DNA of 64,000 nt from the NCBI GenBank assembly GCA_946221385.1, contig CAMIGX010000002.1, forward strand, positions 1 to 64,000, written 5' to 3'. The notes under the pieces were generated by a model. It made no database searches, was not told where the DNA came from, and saw only the letters and a program-made list of their open reading frames with translations. This DNA is from an uncultured Propionimicrobium sp. (lineage in GTDB: Bacteria; Actinomycetota; Actinomycetes; Propionibacteriales; Propionibacteriaceae). The translations under genes were made by a program, and so were the position numbers. This document shows, in pieces, positions 62,756 to 64,000 of the stretch (the first letter of the stretch is position 1; the number at the start of each line of letters is the position of its first letter).

Positions 62756-64000
62756 ATGAGTCAGTTTCCGTTCGAAAAACCAGCCAAGGACGCTAAGCGC
62801 GCCGCGGAAAGTGGCGCCACCGGGTACAACCGTGAAACCGATGACGAGCTTCGCGACCTCGAGCTGACCGAAGGCAATATCAACCCTTCCTCGCAGCGCA
62901 GCGGTGGCGGCGCTGGTGGCCCCGGCGGCATGATGCCGCCAATGATGGGCATGATGGGCCGCGGCGGCGGCGCGGGTGCCGGCGCCGGCGCTGGCGGCGC
63001 AGGCGCGATGAACGCCGGCATGATGGGCGCGACCGCGGGCCGGGCTGGCACCGTCCCAATGGGCGCGGCAGGCGCGGGCGGCATGGGCCCCGGCGGCGTC
63101 GGCGCTGGCGGTATCGGCTCAGGGGTCGGAGCAGGTGGCATCGGAGCCGGTGGCATTGGCGGTGTCGGCGGCCTGGGCAATTTCCCGCGCACCGGCGGCA
63201 CGATCGCAGCTGGCGCGTCCGGCTCAGGCTATTCGCCCTATGGCATCAATCCTGCGACCGGAGAGCCCTGGAAGCCGTCCGATCCCGGCTACCCGCCGAT
63301 CGGTGGCATCGGCGCCGGCTATACCCCGCCGAGCTTCACCCCTTATCAGCCTCGCGATTTCAGCTCCACTGGCGTCGGCGGCATCAACGGCTCTATGCCT
63401 AGTGTCACGCCCCCCAATTTCAATGCCAACACTCCCGGCGTGCAGGCACCGAATATCAATGGCGTGCAAGCTCCCAATGCGAGCGGCATCAAGCCCCCGT
63501 CGGCGTCGAATATCGACCCCAAGACCGGACTGCCCATTGATCCCAAGACCGGGCTCCCGATTGACCCCAAGACCGGACTGCCGATCGACCCCAAGACCGG
63601 GCAGCCGATCGACCCCAAGACCGGGCAGCCGATCGACCCCAAGACCGGGCAGCCGTTCGATCCGAACGCACCCAACGTCAATGACGTCAACGCTGCGAGC
63701 GCCCCGATTAGCGCGCCCAGCGGTGGACCTAGCGGCGTCCCGGGTGGCGCCCCAGGCATCGGCGGTCCCGGCGGCGGCCCCGACAATAGCTACAACGTCG
63801 ACACTGGCGATTTGGACAACACCGGTAAGCACTGGGACGCGCTCGGCGAGCAAATGCATCAGATTGAGCAGCAGATCGCCCAGCTGGCCGTCGCGGCAGC
63901 CGAGTTCGGCCTAGTCTCCGACCCAGCGTCGAACTACGCAGAGGCTCAGCGCGAGGCAAATGTCTCCGTCGGACGCTCCGCCCAGAACTTCACGACCAAC
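62756..64000 (+). CDS. Gly-rich protein with EspC/WXG-like C-terminal domain, copy 2, 3-prime end missing
   Basis: The frame is open from ATG 62756 to the window edge (415 codons). It repeats the layout of copy 1: same start (MSQFPFEKPAKDAKRAAESG), the identical 587-base Gly/Pro-rich block, then six D-P-K-T-G-x-P units instead of four, and a similar helical C-terminal domain (DTGDLDNTGKHWDALGEQMH). Copies differ in the spacer and C-terminal domain. Confidence 0.8.
   Translation, partial: MSQFPFEKPAKDAKRAAESGATGYNRETDDELRDLELTEGNINPSSQRSGGGAGGPGGMMPPMMGMMGRGGGAGAGAGAGGAGAMNAGMMGATAGRAGTVPMGAAGAGGMGPGGVGAGGIGSGVGAGGIGAGGIGGVGGLGNFPRTGGTIAAGASGSGYSPYGINPATGEPWKPSDPGYPPIGGIGAGYTPPSFTPYQPRDFSSTGVGGINGSMPSVTPPNFNANTPGVQAPNINGVQAPNASGIKPPSASNIDPKTGLPIDPKTGLPIDPKTGLPIDPKTGQPIDPKTGQPIDPKTGQPFDPNAPNVNDVNAASAPISAPSGGPSGVPGGAPGIGGPGGGPDNSYNVDTGDLDNTGKHWDALGEQMHQIEQQIAQLAVAAAEFGLVSDPASNYAEAQREANVSVGRSAQNFTTN
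62918..63504 (+). repeat. 587-base block identical to 58530-59116 (second copy)
   Basis: Second copy of the block, in the same orientation and reading frame, 4388 bases downstream. The left edge falls between gct/gcc-type silent differences, the right edge at the serine codons before the tandem repeats. Confidence 0.85.
63515..63658 (+). repeat. 24-base tandem repeat, six units
   Basis: Six in-frame units encode DPKTG(L/Q)P(I/F). The last three carry Gln in place of Leu and are nearly identical in DNA, pointing to recent unit expansion. Confidence 0.8.

Noticed and set aside
1..64000. CRISPR array or insertion sequence
   Set aside because: No regularly spaced direct repeats with unique spacers and no transposase or integrase frame were seen; the tandem repeats found are coding.

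Overview
The window reads as the chromosome of a high-GC actinobacterium, most likely of the Propionibacteriaceae. The reasons are the PPi-linked pyruvate phosphate dikinase with its regulator, a succinyl/acetyl-CoA:CoA transferase, a polyphosphate glucokinase, a DUF222 (13E12-type) HNH endonuclease, LGFP-repeat protein, type VII secretion-like substrates and frequent GTG/TTG starts. The family placement is an inference from gene content; no rRNA is present to test it. Genes are dense, with many 1-8 base start/stop overlaps.

Layout. 0-5.3 kb: 5-prime part of a repeat-bearing acidic protein, ppdK, a multiply broken serine-hydrolase/wHTH remnant, and the ppdK regulator. 5.3-10 kb: an rRNA guanine methyltransferase-like gene, a TRAP transporter (dctPQM) and trmO. 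10-16.4 kb: a polyol-type operon (FGGY kinase, GpsA-like dehydrogenase, Zn-alcohol dehydrogenase, DeoR regulator) running into an ABC exporter. 16.4-26.6 kb: a sialic acid locus (nagB, nanE, nanA, peptide-family ABC transporter with one fused permease-ATPase, GntR regulator, BadF-type sugar kinase) with a recognisable operator over the transporter promoter. 26.6-34 kb: DUF1015 gene, CoA transferase, lipoprotein, phosphatase, MazF- and RelE-like genes overlapping tail to tail, and a BCCT betaine carrier. 34.1-35.6 kb: tRNA-Gly(CCC) followed by a 1.4-kb scar of small and broken genes bounded by 18-base inverted repeats. 35.6-42.3 kb: a seven-gene sugar operon (aldo/keto reductase, DhnA-type aldolase, Zn-dehydrogenase, DeoR, FGGY kinase, 2-hydroxyacid dehydrogenase, class II aldolase) behind a strong promoter. 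42.4-57.5 kb: mostly housekeeping and envelope genes (SPFH protein, tpx, galE, HNH endonuclease, HAD phosphatase, membrane-anchored GH31 sulfoquinovosidase-like enzyme, lipB-lipA, broken LGFP coiled-coil protein, ppgK, argS, hemolysin III family, ugd), with a cluster of four DnaA boxes at 46.5 kb. 57.5-64 kb: a type VII secretion-like substrate region in which a pair of genes (YbaB-like acidic protein plus Gly-rich EspC-like protein) occurs twice, with a 587-base block that is identical between copies.

How it works together: two carbohydrate operons with their own DeoR regulators and one sialic acid regulon feed triose phosphates and fructose-6-phosphate into glycolysis. PPDK with its regulator and the CoA transferase fit a propionic-type fermentation. 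The right end looks like a set of secreted or surface factors and their partner proteins; no ESX ATPase or membrane core lies inside the window.
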